Source: Deltaproteobacteria bacterium (GTDB lineage Bacteria > Myxococcota_A > Polyangia > Polyangiales > JADJMO01). From it: a stretch of DNA of 59,286 nucleotides. Where the stretch lies: NCBI GenBank assembly GCA_016182965.1, contig JACPFM010000110.1, positions 1 to 59,286 on the forward strand, read 5' to 3'. Each line of letters starts with the position of its first letter. Position 1 is the first letter of the stretch. Below the pieces are notes generated by a model. That model saw only the letters and a program-made list of their open reading frames with translations, ran no database searches and was not told the DNA's origin. A program made the translations under genes and the position numbers. Shown one piece after another: positions 43,070 through 51,680 of the stretch.

Positions 43070-43306
43070 CCAGTGAGAACGAGTGACGTCGCCGCTCGCC
43101 CGTCTTGAGCTTGGCGAGCGCCAGACGGCGGCGAACCGGATTCCGATCAGGCCGTCCGCGCGCCCCCAGTGCTCCTTCGAGTCTTTCACGACAGCTTCGT
43201 CCAGGTAGCACACGCGCGCGCCAGCTTCCTTCTTGGCGTACGTGTCCGCGAGCCACCTAAGGGCATCCTTTTGGATCGTGCGTACACGTTGCCACCGCCG
43301 GGCCAT
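42902..43306 (-). CDS. Doubtful ORF
   Basis: A 134-residue reading. The first 55 residues (R-T-I-Q-K-D-A-L-R-W-L-A then L-D-E-A-V-V-K-D-S-K-E-H-W-G-R) look like protein. The rest is antisense to the lipoprotein gene and looks like filler, so this is probably the start of a truncated gene. Confidence 0.3.
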   Translation of the reverse strand: MARRWQRVRTIQKDALRWLADTYAKKEAGARVCYLDEAVVKDSKEHWGRADGLIGIRFAAVWRSPSSRRASGDVTRSHWLLRLREGPWSRPDVVPGAPNAVRPSAPGRELVADADDRVTVTPRIVPSVLGLECP

Positions 43307-43339
43307 CGTGAAGAGCAGGCCCGTCCACGCCGCGCTCTG

Positions 43340-43699
43340 TCAAGGCTGCTTCGACGGCGACGACCGCAGCGCCTTCAACGAGTACCGCTCCGTGTCGTTT
43401 GGTCCGTCCCATTCTGCTCGGCGAAGATGACGAACACGGTCGAGAGCCCATCCCAGGTCGTCGGCTCGCCGTAGGGTCCCAAGGTGATCGAGGAGGGGAG
43501 CCTCGTCGCGTCGCCACCGCGGGTCGTGGTACGCGAGCGGCCCGTCGAAGCCGGCCGACCGAACGGCTCGTTTGAGGAGCCTCATCGCGGGCGGGAATAC
43601 AACCGGCCGACCGCACCACCGGCACAGCCAGCCGTCGCGGCGGAAAATCCGGAGTTGAAGCTCCTTCCAGAGGGCTGTGCGCTTCCTCGTGACCGTCAC
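43340..43699 (-). pseudogene. HNH-endonuclease-like gene with internal deletion
   Basis: The first 75 codons match the start of HNH-type nucleases with a Cys ribbon (F-R-R-D-G-W-L-C-R-W-C-G, then L-L-D-H-L-G). The catalytic HNH core that should follow is absent. Directly after L-D-H-L-G, a different frame reads G-P-Y-G-E-P-T-T-W-D-G-L-S, the usual C-terminal segment of this family. A deletion at about 43470 removed the active site and shifted the frame. Confidence 0.6.
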
Positions 43700-43914
43700 G
43701 ATCGTCGCTCACCCGTCTCCAAGTCGATCTGCCGCATCATGGAATCGGTGGCGTTGTAGAGCGCCTCGACCTCCGACGCGAACTGCGTCTGGAAGTACGC
43801 ATCAACGGACGCGCAGCCCGCCTGGCGGGCCGCCTGCTCGTAGTTGCCGTGCAGGATCGTGTTGCGCACGTCGCACAGCTTCTTGATGCCGTCCTGCTGG
43901 TCGTCCCTTCTCAT
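43696..43914 (-). CDS. HEPN-like protein fragment
   Basis: 72 residues with R-N-T-I-L-H-G-N-Y, similar to the R-x4-H motif of HEPN domains, then F-A-S-E-V-E-A-L-Y-N. The frame continues upstream with protein-like sequence (S-R-P-I-F-D-P-P-F-F-N-S), so the gene is probably the 3' part of a longer one. It overlaps the HNH remnant by 4 nt. Confidence 0.5.
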   Translation of the reverse strand: MRRDDQQDGIKKLCDVRNTILHGNYEQAARQAGCASVDAYFQTQFASEVEALYNATDSMMRQIDLETGERRS

Positions 43915-44062
43915 CGAGTTGAAGAAAGGCGGGTCGAAGATCGGCCGCGAGGAGATGACTGTCGCCGATCGGTCGCAACCGCCGCAAGATGACGAGGTCC
44001 CGCGATCATGAGCGAGCGCGTCCGGCGGTGACGCGCACGTCGGCGATCAAGTTGACCGCGGC

Positions 44063-44096
44063 GCCCGCCGACGCCGTATACCGATCATCGGCGGGC
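44063..44096. repeat. Inverted repeat beyond istB
   Basis: GCCCGCCGA at 44063-44071 and its complement at 44088-44096, 11 nt past the istB stop. It may be a terminator or part of the element end. Confidence 0.5.
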
Positions 44097-44106
44097 CCGT
44101 GGACGT

Positions 44107-44871
44107 TCACCCCTTCGGGGCCTCCTTCTTCCGCTTGCGCGCGGCAGCGCGTTCACGCTGTCGCTCCTCGGCCTCGCGCAGTCGGTAGCTCTCGCCGTCG
44201 ATCGTCACGATCTCGGACTTGTGCATGAGCCGGTCGACCAGGGTGACCACGCAGGACGCGTTCGGGAAGGTGGTCGTCCACTCGACGAAGGGCCGGTTGG
44301 TGGTCAGGAGAATCGATCGGCCCTTCTCGTAGCGGCGCGTGACCACCTCGAAGAGGAGGTCCGCGTGGCGCGCGTCGTAGGAGAGGTAGCCGACTTCGTC
44401 GATGCACAAGAGGTGGGCGCGGACGTAGACGGCGAGCCGCCGCGCGCGCGCCTCGGACGACTCCTGTCGAATGAGGTCGCCGAGCAGGTCGCTCGCGCTG
44501 CGGACGATGACGGCATGGCCGGCGAGCGGCGCCCGGTGGGCGATGTTCCGCAAGAGCATGGTCTTGCCGACGCCGTTGGGCCCGAGGAGCACGACGTTGA
44601 TCCCCTCGGAGATGAAGTCGAGCGAGAAGAGGTCGTCGATGAGCGCCCGGTCGATCCTGCGCGGCCACTTCCAGTCGAAGTCGGTGACGGGCTTGAAGGC
44701 ACCGATGCCGGCAATGTGCACGCGATGGGCGAGGCTGCGGCGCGTCTTCTCCTCGAGCTCGATCGCGAGCAGCTCGTCGAGCCATGGCTTGGTGCGGACC
44801 TCGTCGATGCGGGCGAGCATCCCGAAGAGTCGAAGGCGCTTGAGCGTCGCGGCGAGGTCATCAGTCCTCAT
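44107..44871 (-). CDS. istB: IS21-family helper ATPase IstB
   Basis: A 254-residue AAA+ ATPase with Walker A G-P-N-G-V-G-K-T, Walker B L-L-C-I-D-E-V-G-Y and a sensor T-T-N-R-P-F. It assembles on DNA and delivers the IstA transposase to the target. It starts 11 nt inside the end of istA and appears complete, with a basic tail ending K-R-K-K-E-A-P-K-G. Confidence 0.93.
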   Translation of the reverse strand: MRTDDLAATLKRLRLFGMLARIDEVRTKPWLDELLAIELEEKTRRSLAHRVHIAGIGAFKPVTDFDWKWPRRIDRALIDDLFSLDFISEGINVVLLGPNGVGKTMLLRNIAHRAPLAGHAVIVRSASDLLGDLIRQESSEARARRLAVYVRAHLLCIDEVGYLSYDARHADLLFEVVTRRYEKGRSILLTTNRPFVEWTTTFPNASCVVTLVDRLMHKSEIVTIDGESYRLREAEERQRERAAARKRKKEAPKG

Positions 44872-46363
44872 CGTGGTTCCCCTCGACGTGCAGTCGGTCG
44901 TAGGTCGAGAGCGCGTGCGGGCGCACGTGCGCGGTTGCGCGCACGTCGGCCGTCACCGCGACCGACAGCGGCGGAGGCTGGCCCGCCTCGTGCCGAAGCC
45001 GGTCGATCACGTGGTGGATCGCACGCAGGTTCGGCTGGTCGTACGCGACGACCTCCGCGACGGCGCGCTCGAGCGTCTCGGCGCCGACGCGGTCGAGCAG
45101 CTGGAGCAGCCCCGAGGTCGTGGCGCCGAGGTTCGCGCCCCGCTCGGCGAGTCGCTCCATCATCGCGCGCGACGACGGCACGACGCCGAAGATGCGGTCG
45201 AAGCCGCGGCTCTGGTGTGCGCGGCGTTTCTGCTCGACGAGCGCTCGCACATGGCCCTGCGACTCGACGCGCTGGTCGCGGTCGAAGGTGCGCACGTGCT
45301 CGGCCAGGACCTCCAGCGGCGCGTCGGGATCCACGACGCGCACGCGCTCCTCGGTCGCGAGCACCGTGAGGTGCCGCTGCACGTGCGTGTGCGGCACGCT
45401 GTAGTCGTTCTTGTCGAAGCGGACGTAGGGCGTCTTGCCCACGCGCACCTCGACGCGCTCCTCGACGGGGAAGTCGTCGCCCGCGAGCTCGATCATCTTC
45501 GAGCGCTCTTCGAGGAAGGCCGCCTCGCACGTCGTGTCGCGTGCGTCGGGCACGCGCCGCTCCTTGGCGATCTCGAGGCACCAAGCGCGCGCCTGCGCGT
45601 TGAGGTCCGCGATCGACGTGAAGCTGCGCGCCGCGAAGAAGCTCTCGCGGGCGTCACGGATCGCCCGCTCGACCCGACCCTTCTCGTTCGGGCGGTACGG
45701 CGCGCACGCGCGCGGCTCGAAGCGGTAGTGCCCGGCGAGCCCGAGCAGCGTAGGGTGGAAGCGCACGGCGTCCCCCTCGCGCTCGATCACCGCGCTCTTC
45801 AGGTTGTCGTACAAGATCACCCTCGGCACCGCGCCGAAGAAGCGAAACGCCTCGACGTGCCCCGCGAGGAAGCTCGGCATCGCCGCGCGGAGCGAGAAGC
45901 GCAGGAGCCGGACCCGGCTGTAGGAGAGCACCATCACGAAGGCCCAGAGGTCGCGCGTCGCGCGCCCGATCGTGATCTTCCCGAAGTGCGCCCAGTCGAC
46001 CTGCGCCTCCTGCCCCGGCAACACCACCCTGCGCAGGTACGCCTCGGCGACGCGCCGTGGGCGCAGTCGGCTCACGATGGCGCGAAAGCCGCTCCTCGAC
46101 CCGGTGTAGCCGCGCGCCTTCGCCATCGACCAGAGTCGACTCGCGCGCAGACGCGGGTACTTCTCGAGCGTTTCCTTGAGAAAGGGCACGTACGGATCGA
46201 CGAGTCGCGCCCGCGTCGACTGCTTGTTCACGCCGAGCCCCGACTGCGCGAGCACGCGCTCGATCGTGTCGTGATGGCGCCCGAGCTGCGCGCCGATGGT
46301 GCCCACCGGCCACTGCTCGGCGTGATGCAGCTTCAGGATCCTCGCCGCCTCCTCATCGGTCAC
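44861..46363 (-). CDS. istA: IS21-family transposase IstA
   Basis: A DDE transposase of 500 residues. An N-terminal helix-turn-helix (W-P-V-G-T-I-G-A-Q-L-G) is followed by the catalytic core with V-D-W-A-H-F (first Asp), Y-D-N-L-K (second Asp) and P-N-E-K-G-R-V-E (Glu), and a C-terminal Mu-transposase beta-barrel-like domain. The frame is open to 46558, but GTG 46363 overlaps the stop of the preceding zinc-ribbon gene and gives the usual N-terminus. Confidence 0.9.
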   Translation of the reverse strand: MTDEEAARILKLHHAEQWPVGTIGAQLGRHHDTIERVLAQSGLGVNKQSTRARLVDPYVPFLKETLEKYPRLRASRLWSMAKARGYTGSRSGFRAIVSRLRPRRVAEAYLRRVVLPGQEAQVDWAHFGKITIGRATRDLWAFVMVLSYSRVRLLRFSLRAAMPSFLAGHVEAFRFFGAVPRVILYDNLKSAVIEREGDAVRFHPTLLGLAGHYRFEPRACAPYRPNEKGRVERAIRDARESFFAARSFTSIADLNAQARAWCLEIAKERRVPDARDTTCEAAFLEERSKMIELAGDDFPVEERVEVRVGKTPYVRFDKNDYSVPHTHVQRHLTVLATEERVRVVDPDAPLEVLAEHVRTFDRDQRVESQGHVRALVEQKRRAHQSRGFDRIFGVVPSSRAMMERLAERGANLGATTSGLLQLLDRVGAETLERAVAEVVAYDQPNLRAIHHVIDRLRHEAGQPPPLSVAVTADVRATAHVRPHALSTYDRLHVEGNHDED

Positions 46364-46859
46364 CGGTCTGCGTACCAGACCCGCCTCGCCGCCGTCCGCC
46401 GTGACCTCGATGGCCAGGCAGTCGCGGGGCTCGCACGGAGCGCCGCCGGGGTGGGCTCCACTCGCTCGGTCGCACCTGTCCGCTGAGCAACCGTCGGCAC
46501 CGTGCGCATCGCGCGACGTCGATTCCGCGGCCGATTCTCTTCGTTCCATCGCCAGCAACCACCTTCTTGCGCGCCGGCTCCGACGTGGAGCTCGACGGCG
46601 CAGACGGCTTCGTGGCGGGCATCGCTTCCGCCAAGGTCGCGTCCGTTACTCGACGGCGCTTCTCGCGAGATCGCTCCTGTCGCCGCCGGTTCGAAGCCTG
46701 CCCCTTCGGCGTCTTCGACCAGACCCGGTTGCGCTCCCGGCTCAGCCTGCGCCGACGCACTGACACGCAGTCGCCGCAGCAGGCGCCCACCGACGCGCAC
46801 GACGGGCAGAACACGTGAACCTCGCCGCACACCCCGCACCGACCGAATCGACCGTCCAC
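46353..46859 (-). CDS. Zinc-ribbon accessory protein of the IS21 element
   Basis: A 168-residue basic protein. C-G-V-C-G-E-V-H-V-F-C-P-S-C then C-C-G-D-C form a Cys cluster, followed by a strongly basic R-R-R-Q-E-R-S-R-E-K-R-R-R segment and a second C-A-R-C pair. Similar small proteins precede some myxobacterial transposase genes. Its last codons overlap the istA start. The C-terminal third is Arg-rich and less convincing. Confidence 0.55.
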   Translation of the reverse strand: MDGRFGRCGVCGEVHVFCPSCASVGACCGDCVSVRRRRLSRERNRVWSKTPKGQASNRRRQERSREKRRRVTDATLAEAMPATKPSAPSSSTSEPARKKVVAGDGTKRIGRGIDVARCARCRRLLSGQVRPSEWSPPRRRSVRAPRLPGHRGHGGRRRGGSGTQTGDR

Positions 46860-47230
46860 GCTCCCGCCGCTCCTTCACGGAGCGGCTGGACATGCGCGTG
46901 GATCGACACCACGCTTCCACGCGGCGGTTGCGTTCTCCGACGCGCACGCCACGAAGGCTCGGGGGTACCAGCCCCGGGCCTTCACCTTTCCGACGAACGC
47001 GTTCTACCTCGTCGGCGCCGGCGACGACGGTGACGAAGCGGAGACGCGCGCCGGCCCGACGGCGCGCCGCCCGCGATCCTGCCGGGGCCTCGGCGACGAC
47101 GACAGCGCGAACCGCTTGTCTGCATGCGCAGGATGCCTCGTCGTCGTCCAAGCCGACGATGACGAGGAGGAACGATCACGCCGCAGGTACTTCGTCAGAT
47201 CGAGGCGCTGCGGGGAGATCGTCGACAGAG
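46860..47230. other. Gap upstream of the IS21 element
   Basis: About 370 bp without a supported gene. The left end of the insertion element should lie here. Confidence 0.4.
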
Positions 47231-47614
47231 ATGACCCAGGCTGAAGGCTACATCGAGGATCTGCTCCACTGCGGCCTTCTTGATGGGCCGCCCTTTGTGC
47301 AGGCGTTCGTCGTCGGTCGCGAGCTGAACTCTCGGACGACCGCCGTGAAGACCATCGGCGATCCCGAGCAGGGTCGGGTCCAGGCGGTCACCTTCGGGCA
47401 GTTGATCCGCACGGCCAACGCACGGCTCTTCCGGATCCGCGACGCGGTTCAAGAGCGCTACACCGGATCGGGTCAAGAGCTGCTCGACCGCATCATGGCC
47501 CAGCCGCACCAGGTGGAGCTGCTCGGCGTTCTGCAGAAGAAGGCGAAGACGAAGCCGCAAGACACTACCGACGCCGCCGGAGGAGAAGCGGTCCCGCCAA
47601 GCGGTGCGGTGTAA
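47231..47614 (+). pseudogene. C-terminal fragment of a larger protein
   Basis: 127 codons of good protein-like sequence (L-L-D-G-P-P-F-V-Q-A-F-V-V-G-R then V-T-F-G-Q-L-I-R-T-A-N-A-R-L). This looks like the tail of a much larger ATP-binding or restriction-type protein. The upstream part was probably removed by the insertion element. Confidence 0.5.
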
Positions 47615-48020
47615 ACGACGTCGTTCTCCCGCCCACCGCCCTGACCGTGAAGCCGCCGTCGTGTCCGTTCCCGACGATGGCCCGGTCACGTTGAAGATGT
47701 TCGCGTGGAGTCCCGAGACGAGCCGGTGGATCGCGCACGGTGGCGGCTTTGTCGCCCGCCTTCACGAGGTGGTGAGCGCCCGCGTGGAGATCGTCGCGAG
47801 CCTGGACTGATCACCGTGGCGCCGGACGAGACGCCTGGACGAGCACGCGGCCGTAGGTCTCGTGCGCATTCCGGACGACTTGAGCAACCAGTCGGCCGCC
47901 ATCTGAGCACCCGGTCCAGCGGATCTGATCATCGGAGCGAAGCGACGCTGGCCATGGTGTGCCAAGCGCCAGGTGTGCCGGCGACGATCGGAGCGGAGCG
48001 ACGGGTGGATGGTCGTGTTC
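47615..48020. other. Gap between truncated gene and istB remnant
   Basis: About 400 bp without a supported gene; only Arg-rich readings. Probably debris from transposition. Confidence 0.45.
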
Positions 48021-48632
48021 TCAGGTCTCTACTGCCGTTGCCTTCCTCTTTCTCATCGAGCCTCCGCGCAGCGTGATGACGTGCGCGTTGTGGATCACGC
48101 GATCGCAGATCGCGTCGGCGATGGTGGGATCGGACAGCGCCTCGTGCCAAGTTTTGGTGGGCACCTGCGTGGTGATCACCGTGGAGCTTCGGTCATAGCG
48201 ATCCTCGAGCACTTCGAGCAGATCGCGTCGCTCCTGGTCCTTCAGCGGCGCGATGAGGAAGTCGTCGATCACGAGCACGTCGGCCTTCGCGATCTTCTGC
48301 AGGAGCGCGGTGTAGGAGCCGTCGCCGTGCGCGATCGAGAGCTCGTGCAGCAGGCGAGGCCCGCGCGTGCACAGCGCACGCATGCCGAGTCGGCACGCGA
48401 TCTGCGCAAGCGCCGTTCCGAGGAACGTCTTCCCGGTGCCCGTCGCGCCGACGATGATCACGTTCTGCTTCGAGCGCACCCACTGGCACGAGGCGAGCGA
48501 GCGCACCACGGACTTCTCGAGGCCGCGTGCGGCCTCGCACGTCACCTCTTCGATGCTCGGGGCGTTGCTCGGAAGCCGCGCCTCCTTCAGCCGACGGGCC
48601 AGCTTGCGGTTGTGCCGGTGGACGTATTTGCA
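48021..48632 (-). pseudogene. Second IstB, N-terminally truncated
   Basis: An IstB-family ATPase from a different IS21 lineage: Walker A G-A-T-G-T-G-K-T, Walker B V-L-V-I-D-D-F, and T-Q-V-P-T-K-T-W-H-E. The frame continues upstream past the first ATG (48545) to about 48632 with sequence matching the family (H-R-H-N-R-K-L-A-R-R-L-K), where it breaks off. About 70 N-terminal residues and the partner istA are missing. Confidence 0.75.
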
Positions 48633-48835
48633 AGGTCCGACGCGGTTGCGTGGATCACGACGAGTGCGATCACGAGGAGGACGACACAGAACCAGTGAGC
48701 GGCGAGGAGGATGAACCCCACGCTGCCGACCCCTTGCGGCCTGAACCGGCGAACGGCGGCAAGTTGTGGTGCGATCCGCGTCGGGTCAAGGACTAGCGCC
48801 GCCAGCGATCACATGCCGCGGTCGTCATGGGGCAG

Positions 48836-49069
48836 TTACACCACAAACTCAAATCGCGGCCACCGCGCGTCCGTCGGCTGCGCCCAGGTCAAGTGGACGA
48901 CGCACAGACCGCCCGGCATGATCTCAAAGGCGACGTCATCACGATCGAGCCGCCGTGCCACTGCCCGGAAGACGCGCCCATGGAGCGGATGCCCCGGCGT
49001 CGCTTCGCGGGCGAGTTGCTGTTCGAGTTTCGCAGCCTCGCTCCCGGTCACCGCCCGCCACGACGACAT
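48836..49069 (-). CDS. Small conserved-type hypothetical protein
   Basis: A 77-residue protein with G-H-P-L-H-G-R-V, R-L-D-R-D-D-V-A-F-E and V-V-H-L-T-W, a pattern I recall from small proteins of unknown function in many bacteria. It lies 73 nt from the selC 3' end. Confidence 0.65.
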   Translation of the reverse strand: MSSWRAVTGSEAAKLEQQLAREATPGHPLHGRVFRAVARRLDRDDVAFEIMPGGLCVVHLTWAQPTDARWPRFEFVV

Positions 49070-49141
49070 CAGCGAACTCTACCGCCGCGCCGAACGCTGG
49101 GATCGGTGGGTCAAGATCACCCCCAAAACCCCTGCGATCGG

Positions 49142-49238
49142 CGGAAGCGCATGGGAATCGAACCCACCGGCCGCCCCGTGAAGGACGAGCCCACCCGTTT
49201 TGAAGACGGGGGCGGGCACCAGTCCCGCGCGCACTTCC
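49142..49238 (-). tRNA. selC: tRNA-Sec (anticodon UCA)
   Basis: On the minus strand the gene begins GGAAGTGC and ends GCGCTTCC plus discriminator G, an 8-bp acceptor stem as required for selenocysteine tRNA. The anticodon arm is CCCGT-CTTCAAA-ACGGG with anticodon TCA, the T arm has GGTTCGATTCC, and a long variable arm lies between. Length is about 97 nt. CCA is not encoded. It decodes UGA as selenocysteine, matching the redoxin gene at 15.9 kb. Confidence 0.93.
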
Positions 49239-49278
49239 GCCCGGGAAGTTAGCGCATGCGCGCCCGAACGACGAGACC

Positions 49279-49785
49279 CTAGGCGACCCGGCGCGGCTTC
49301 GGCGGGGCCATGCGCTCGGCCGAGGCGAGCGCCTCCTTGGCGGTGCGCATCACGCCCTCGCCGTCGTAGAACGGCATCATCCGCACCTCGGGGTAGGTCT
49401 CGGCGCGCTCGCCGAGCTCCTCGGCGTCGTCGCCGAGGATCTGCTCGCACGAGGCGTACACGCCCTCGACGCCCTCTTCGCGGCTATCGTGCTCGGCGAG
49501 CAGGCCGCGGATCTCGTCGATGAGCGCGCGGTCGGGCGTCGACACCAACAAGGACGTGAGCGCGGCGTGCTCGACGCGCAGGCGGTGGGCACAGGGGTGC
49601 GGCTCGTCGCCGAGGCGGATGCGCACCTCGCGGAGGAGGATCTTCTCTTCGATCGCGATGTGACGGAGCAGACCGCCTCGGAACTTCCCGTACGCCTCCA
49701 GATCGAGCTCGGGACCGTTGATGGCGTCGCCGAGCAGGCCGTGCAGACGGATGTGATCTTGGTGCAGGTACTGGCTGATCTTCAC
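49279..49785 (-). CDS. Hemerythrin-like protein
   Basis: A 168-residue four-helix protein with His/Glu positions typical of hemerythrin HHE domains (H-Q-D-H, H-I-A-I-E-E, H-A-A-L, H-D-S-R-E-E). It should bind a di-iron centre. It lies 28 nt after the RIC-type gene on the same strand, so both are probably in one operon for NO or oxidative iron-sulfur damage. Confidence 0.87.
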   Translation of the reverse strand: MKISQYLHQDHIRLHGLLGDAINGPELDLEAYGKFRGGLLRHIAIEEKILLREVRIRLGDEPHPCAHRLRVEHAALTSLLVSTPDRALIDEIRGLLAEHDSREEGVEGVYASCEQILGDDAEELGERAETYPEVRMMPFYDGEGVMRTAKEALASAERMAPPKPRRVA

Positions 49786-49813
49786 GAGGCGGTCACTCCT
49801 TGCTCACGCACTC

Positions 49814-50488
49814 TCACGAAGCGGCGAACCGGGGCATGAGGACGTGGTTCTCGAGGTGGACGTGCCGCAGGATGTCGGCCTCGAGCGCCTCGAGCTCGGC
49901 GAACAACGTACGGTAGCTATTGCACGCCCAGTCGGGCGTCACGAACTCGTCTGCTGCCGTGCGCAAGCGATCGAGCATGCCGCCCACCTCGAGGTGCTCC
50001 TCATGCATGGAGGCGAGCTCCTTCTGGATCAGAGTCGGATCGCCGCCGCGCACCATCAGGGCGGGGAACAGCACCTCCTCTTCTTGCTCGAGGTGCGGCA
50101 TGAGCGCTTCGACGAGCGACTCGACCGTGCCGTGGACGTCGAGGAGCTTCGGGTTGTGATCGCCGTGGACGCGCGCGACCTTGTTCGAGAGCACCTGGAT
50201 GAAGGGCAGCGCCTTGCGCAGGTACTCGTGGTGGTGGGACATGATGTGGCCGACGAGGGCGGGCGTGTTGAGCTCGCGCGGATCCTGATCGGGTGAGCCG
50301 CGCCGTGCGGCGATCGCCGACTCGAGATCGGCGAGCACGGCGGGCGTGTCGAGCTCGCGCGCCGAGCACGCCTCCTCGAGCGTCATGCTGCCCTTGCAGC
50401 AGTAGTCGATGCGGTGCTTCTGGAAGACGGGGGCGCACTCGGAGTGCTCGAGGACGATGCGGGCCACGGTGTCACGACGGTTGATCAT
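49814..50488 (-). CDS. RIC/YtfE-family di-iron iron-sulfur repair protein
   Basis: A 224-residue protein. The N-terminal ScdA domain has H-R-I-D-Y-C-C-K-G, followed by a hemerythrin-like domain (I-M-S-H-H-H-E-Y, H-L-E-Q-E-E, H-E-E-H, H-V-H-L-E-N). Family members repair iron-sulfur clusters after nitrosative stress. A sigma-54 promoter-like site lies about 33 nt upstream and a sigma-54 activator gene is divergent, so NO-dependent control is likely. Confidence 0.92.
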   Translation of the reverse strand: MINRRDTVARIVLEHSECAPVFQKHRIDYCCKGSMTLEEACSARELDTPAVLADLESAIAARRGSPDQDPRELNTPALVGHIMSHHHEYLRKALPFIQVLSNKVARVHGDHNPKLLDVHGTVESLVEALMPHLEQEEEVLFPALMVRGGDPTLIQKELASMHEEHLEVGGMLDRLRTAADEFVTPDWACNSYRTLFAELEALEADILRHVHLENHVLMPRFAAS

Positions 50489-50521
50489 TGCGCAGGGTTC
50501 CTCCCGAAGGACGGGCCCATG

Positions 50522-50537
50522 AGCACCGGCCGTGCCA
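50522..50537 (-). promoter_or_regulatory. Sigma-54 (-24/-12) promoter-like site
   Basis: On the minus strand TGGCACGGCCGGTGCT has the -24 GG and -12 GC exactly 12 bp apart and differs from the consensus by one base (G for T before the -12 GC). It points to the RIC/hemerythrin operon. Confidence 0.7.
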
Positions 50538-50600
50538 CTTGGGAAAACTCGGGTAGAGCCCTGATCTCCGTCAGCGCGCGTTCCATCCCGGTGCTCCAAC

Positions 50601-51605
50601 ATGGACCGGATGGAGCACCCGGCTTGCGAGCACTGCGAGTTCTGTGGACTGGTCCCGGTCGTCGCCATGACGCGCAAGACGATGCGCGTCGTCGCCCAGA
50701 GCGCGGCCATGCGGGCGGTGCTCGCGCGCGCGCGCCGGTTCGCCGACAGCAACGCGCCGTGCGTGATCCTCGGTGAGAGCGGCACGGGCAAGGAGATCGT
50801 CGCCCGCACGATGCACGGCAGCGGTCCGCGCGCGACCAAGCCGTTCCTCGCGGTGAACGTCGCCGCGCTGCCCGCCGAGCTGCTCGAGTCCGAGCTCTTC
50901 GGTCACGCCAAGGGCGCGTTCACCGGCGCCGATCGCACCAAGGCCGGCATGTTCGAGGAGGCGCACGGCGGCACGCTGTTCCTCGACGAGATCGCCGAGA
51001 TGCCGCTGGCGCTGCAGTCGAAGCTCCTGCGCGCCCTCGCCGACGGCGAGATCCGCCGCCTCGGCGAGAGCCGCTCGTTCGGCGTCGACGTCCGCGTCGT
51101 GTGCGCCACGCACCGCGATCTCGAGGAGATGGTCGCGCGCGGGCTGTTCCGCGAGGACCTCTACTACCGCCTGAAGGTGCTCACGCTGCGCGTGCCGCCG
51201 CTGCGCGATCGCCGCGAGGACGTGCTGCCGCTCGCTCGCCGCTTCCTGACCGAGGAGGCGCCGAACAAGACCTTCGCCAAGGACGCCGAGGCGCGGCTGG
51301 TCGGCCACCGCTGGCCGGGCAACGTGCGCGAGCTGCAGAACGCGGTGAAGCACGGCGCCGCGCTCGCGACCGCCGACGTGGTGCACGCGACCGATCTGCC
51401 CGAAGAGCTCGGTCGCGATCCGGGCGTGCCGCCCGCGCCGTTCGTGCCGCGCACGCTCGCCGACGTCGAGCGCTCGCACATCCTCGCGGTCCTCGAGGCG
51501 TGCGGCGGGTCGCAGACCGAGGCCGCGCGCGTGCTCGGGATCGGTCGCAACACGCTGTGGCGGAAGCTGCGCGCGTGGCACGATGACGAGGCCGCCGCGT
51601 CGTAA
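50601..51605 (+). CDS. Sigma-54-dependent activator with short Cys-rich N-terminus
   Basis: A 334-residue enhancer-binding protein: AAA+ domain with G-E-S-G-T-G-K-E and the sigma-54 contact loop G-A-F-T-G-A, then a Fis-type helix-turn-helix (Q-T-E-A-A-R-V-L-G-I-G-R-N-T-L-W). It lacks the usual GAF or receiver domain. Instead the first 20 residues carry C9-x2-C12-x2-C15, a possible metal or iron-sulfur sensor. Divergent placement from the RIC operon suggests it is the NO-type regulator of that operon. Confidence 0.88.
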   Translation: MDRMEHPACEHCEFCGLVPVVAMTRKTMRVVAQSAAMRAVLARARRFADSNAPCVILGESGTGKEIVARTMHGSGPRATKPFLAVNVAALPAELLESELFGHAKGAFTGADRTKAGMFEEAHGGTLFLDEIAEMPLALQSKLLRALADGEIRRLGESRSFGVDVRVVCATHRDLEEMVARGLFREDLYYRLKVLTLRVPPLRDRREDVLPLARRFLTEEAPNKTFAKDAEARLVGHRWPGNVRELQNAVKHGAALATADVVHATDLPEELGRDPGVPPAPFVPRTLADVERSHILAVLEACGGSQTEAARVLGIGRNTLWRKLRAWHDDEAAAS

Positions 51606-51680
51606 TGAGACGGGTGGGACGGGGCTCGTGCTCGTGTTGGGGGGCTTAGGTAATTTTGGTATCCGGCCGTTAAGCGAGGT

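Larger units (their letters stand above)
44063..46859 (-). mobile_element. IS21-family insertion sequence
   Basis: Contains istA and istB in the usual order with an 11-nt overlap, plus a zinc-ribbon accessory gene in front. The exact ends were not resolved. A 9-bp inverted repeat (GCCCGCCGA) at 44063-44096 lies just past istB. Confidence 0.7.
30964..49160. mobile_element. Putative genomic island(s) integrated at selC
   Basis: The region is bounded on the right by the 3' end of selC and on the left by a 22-bp copy of that end, in the same orientation. A second copy at 32.2 kb suggests nested or successive integrations. Content fits an island: gene fragments, two toxin-antitoxin loci, an IS21 element, an IstB remnant and many orphan genes. 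No intact integrase is seen inside, so the event is old. Confidence 0.5.

Noticed and set aside
46150..46175. GAAACG-N15-CGTC inside istA
   Set aside because: It has one mismatch, is within coding sequence and there is no gene start nearby.
47195..47689. Minus-strand ORF opposite the 47.2 kb fragment
   Set aside because: The plus strand has the protein-like sequence; this is its shadow.
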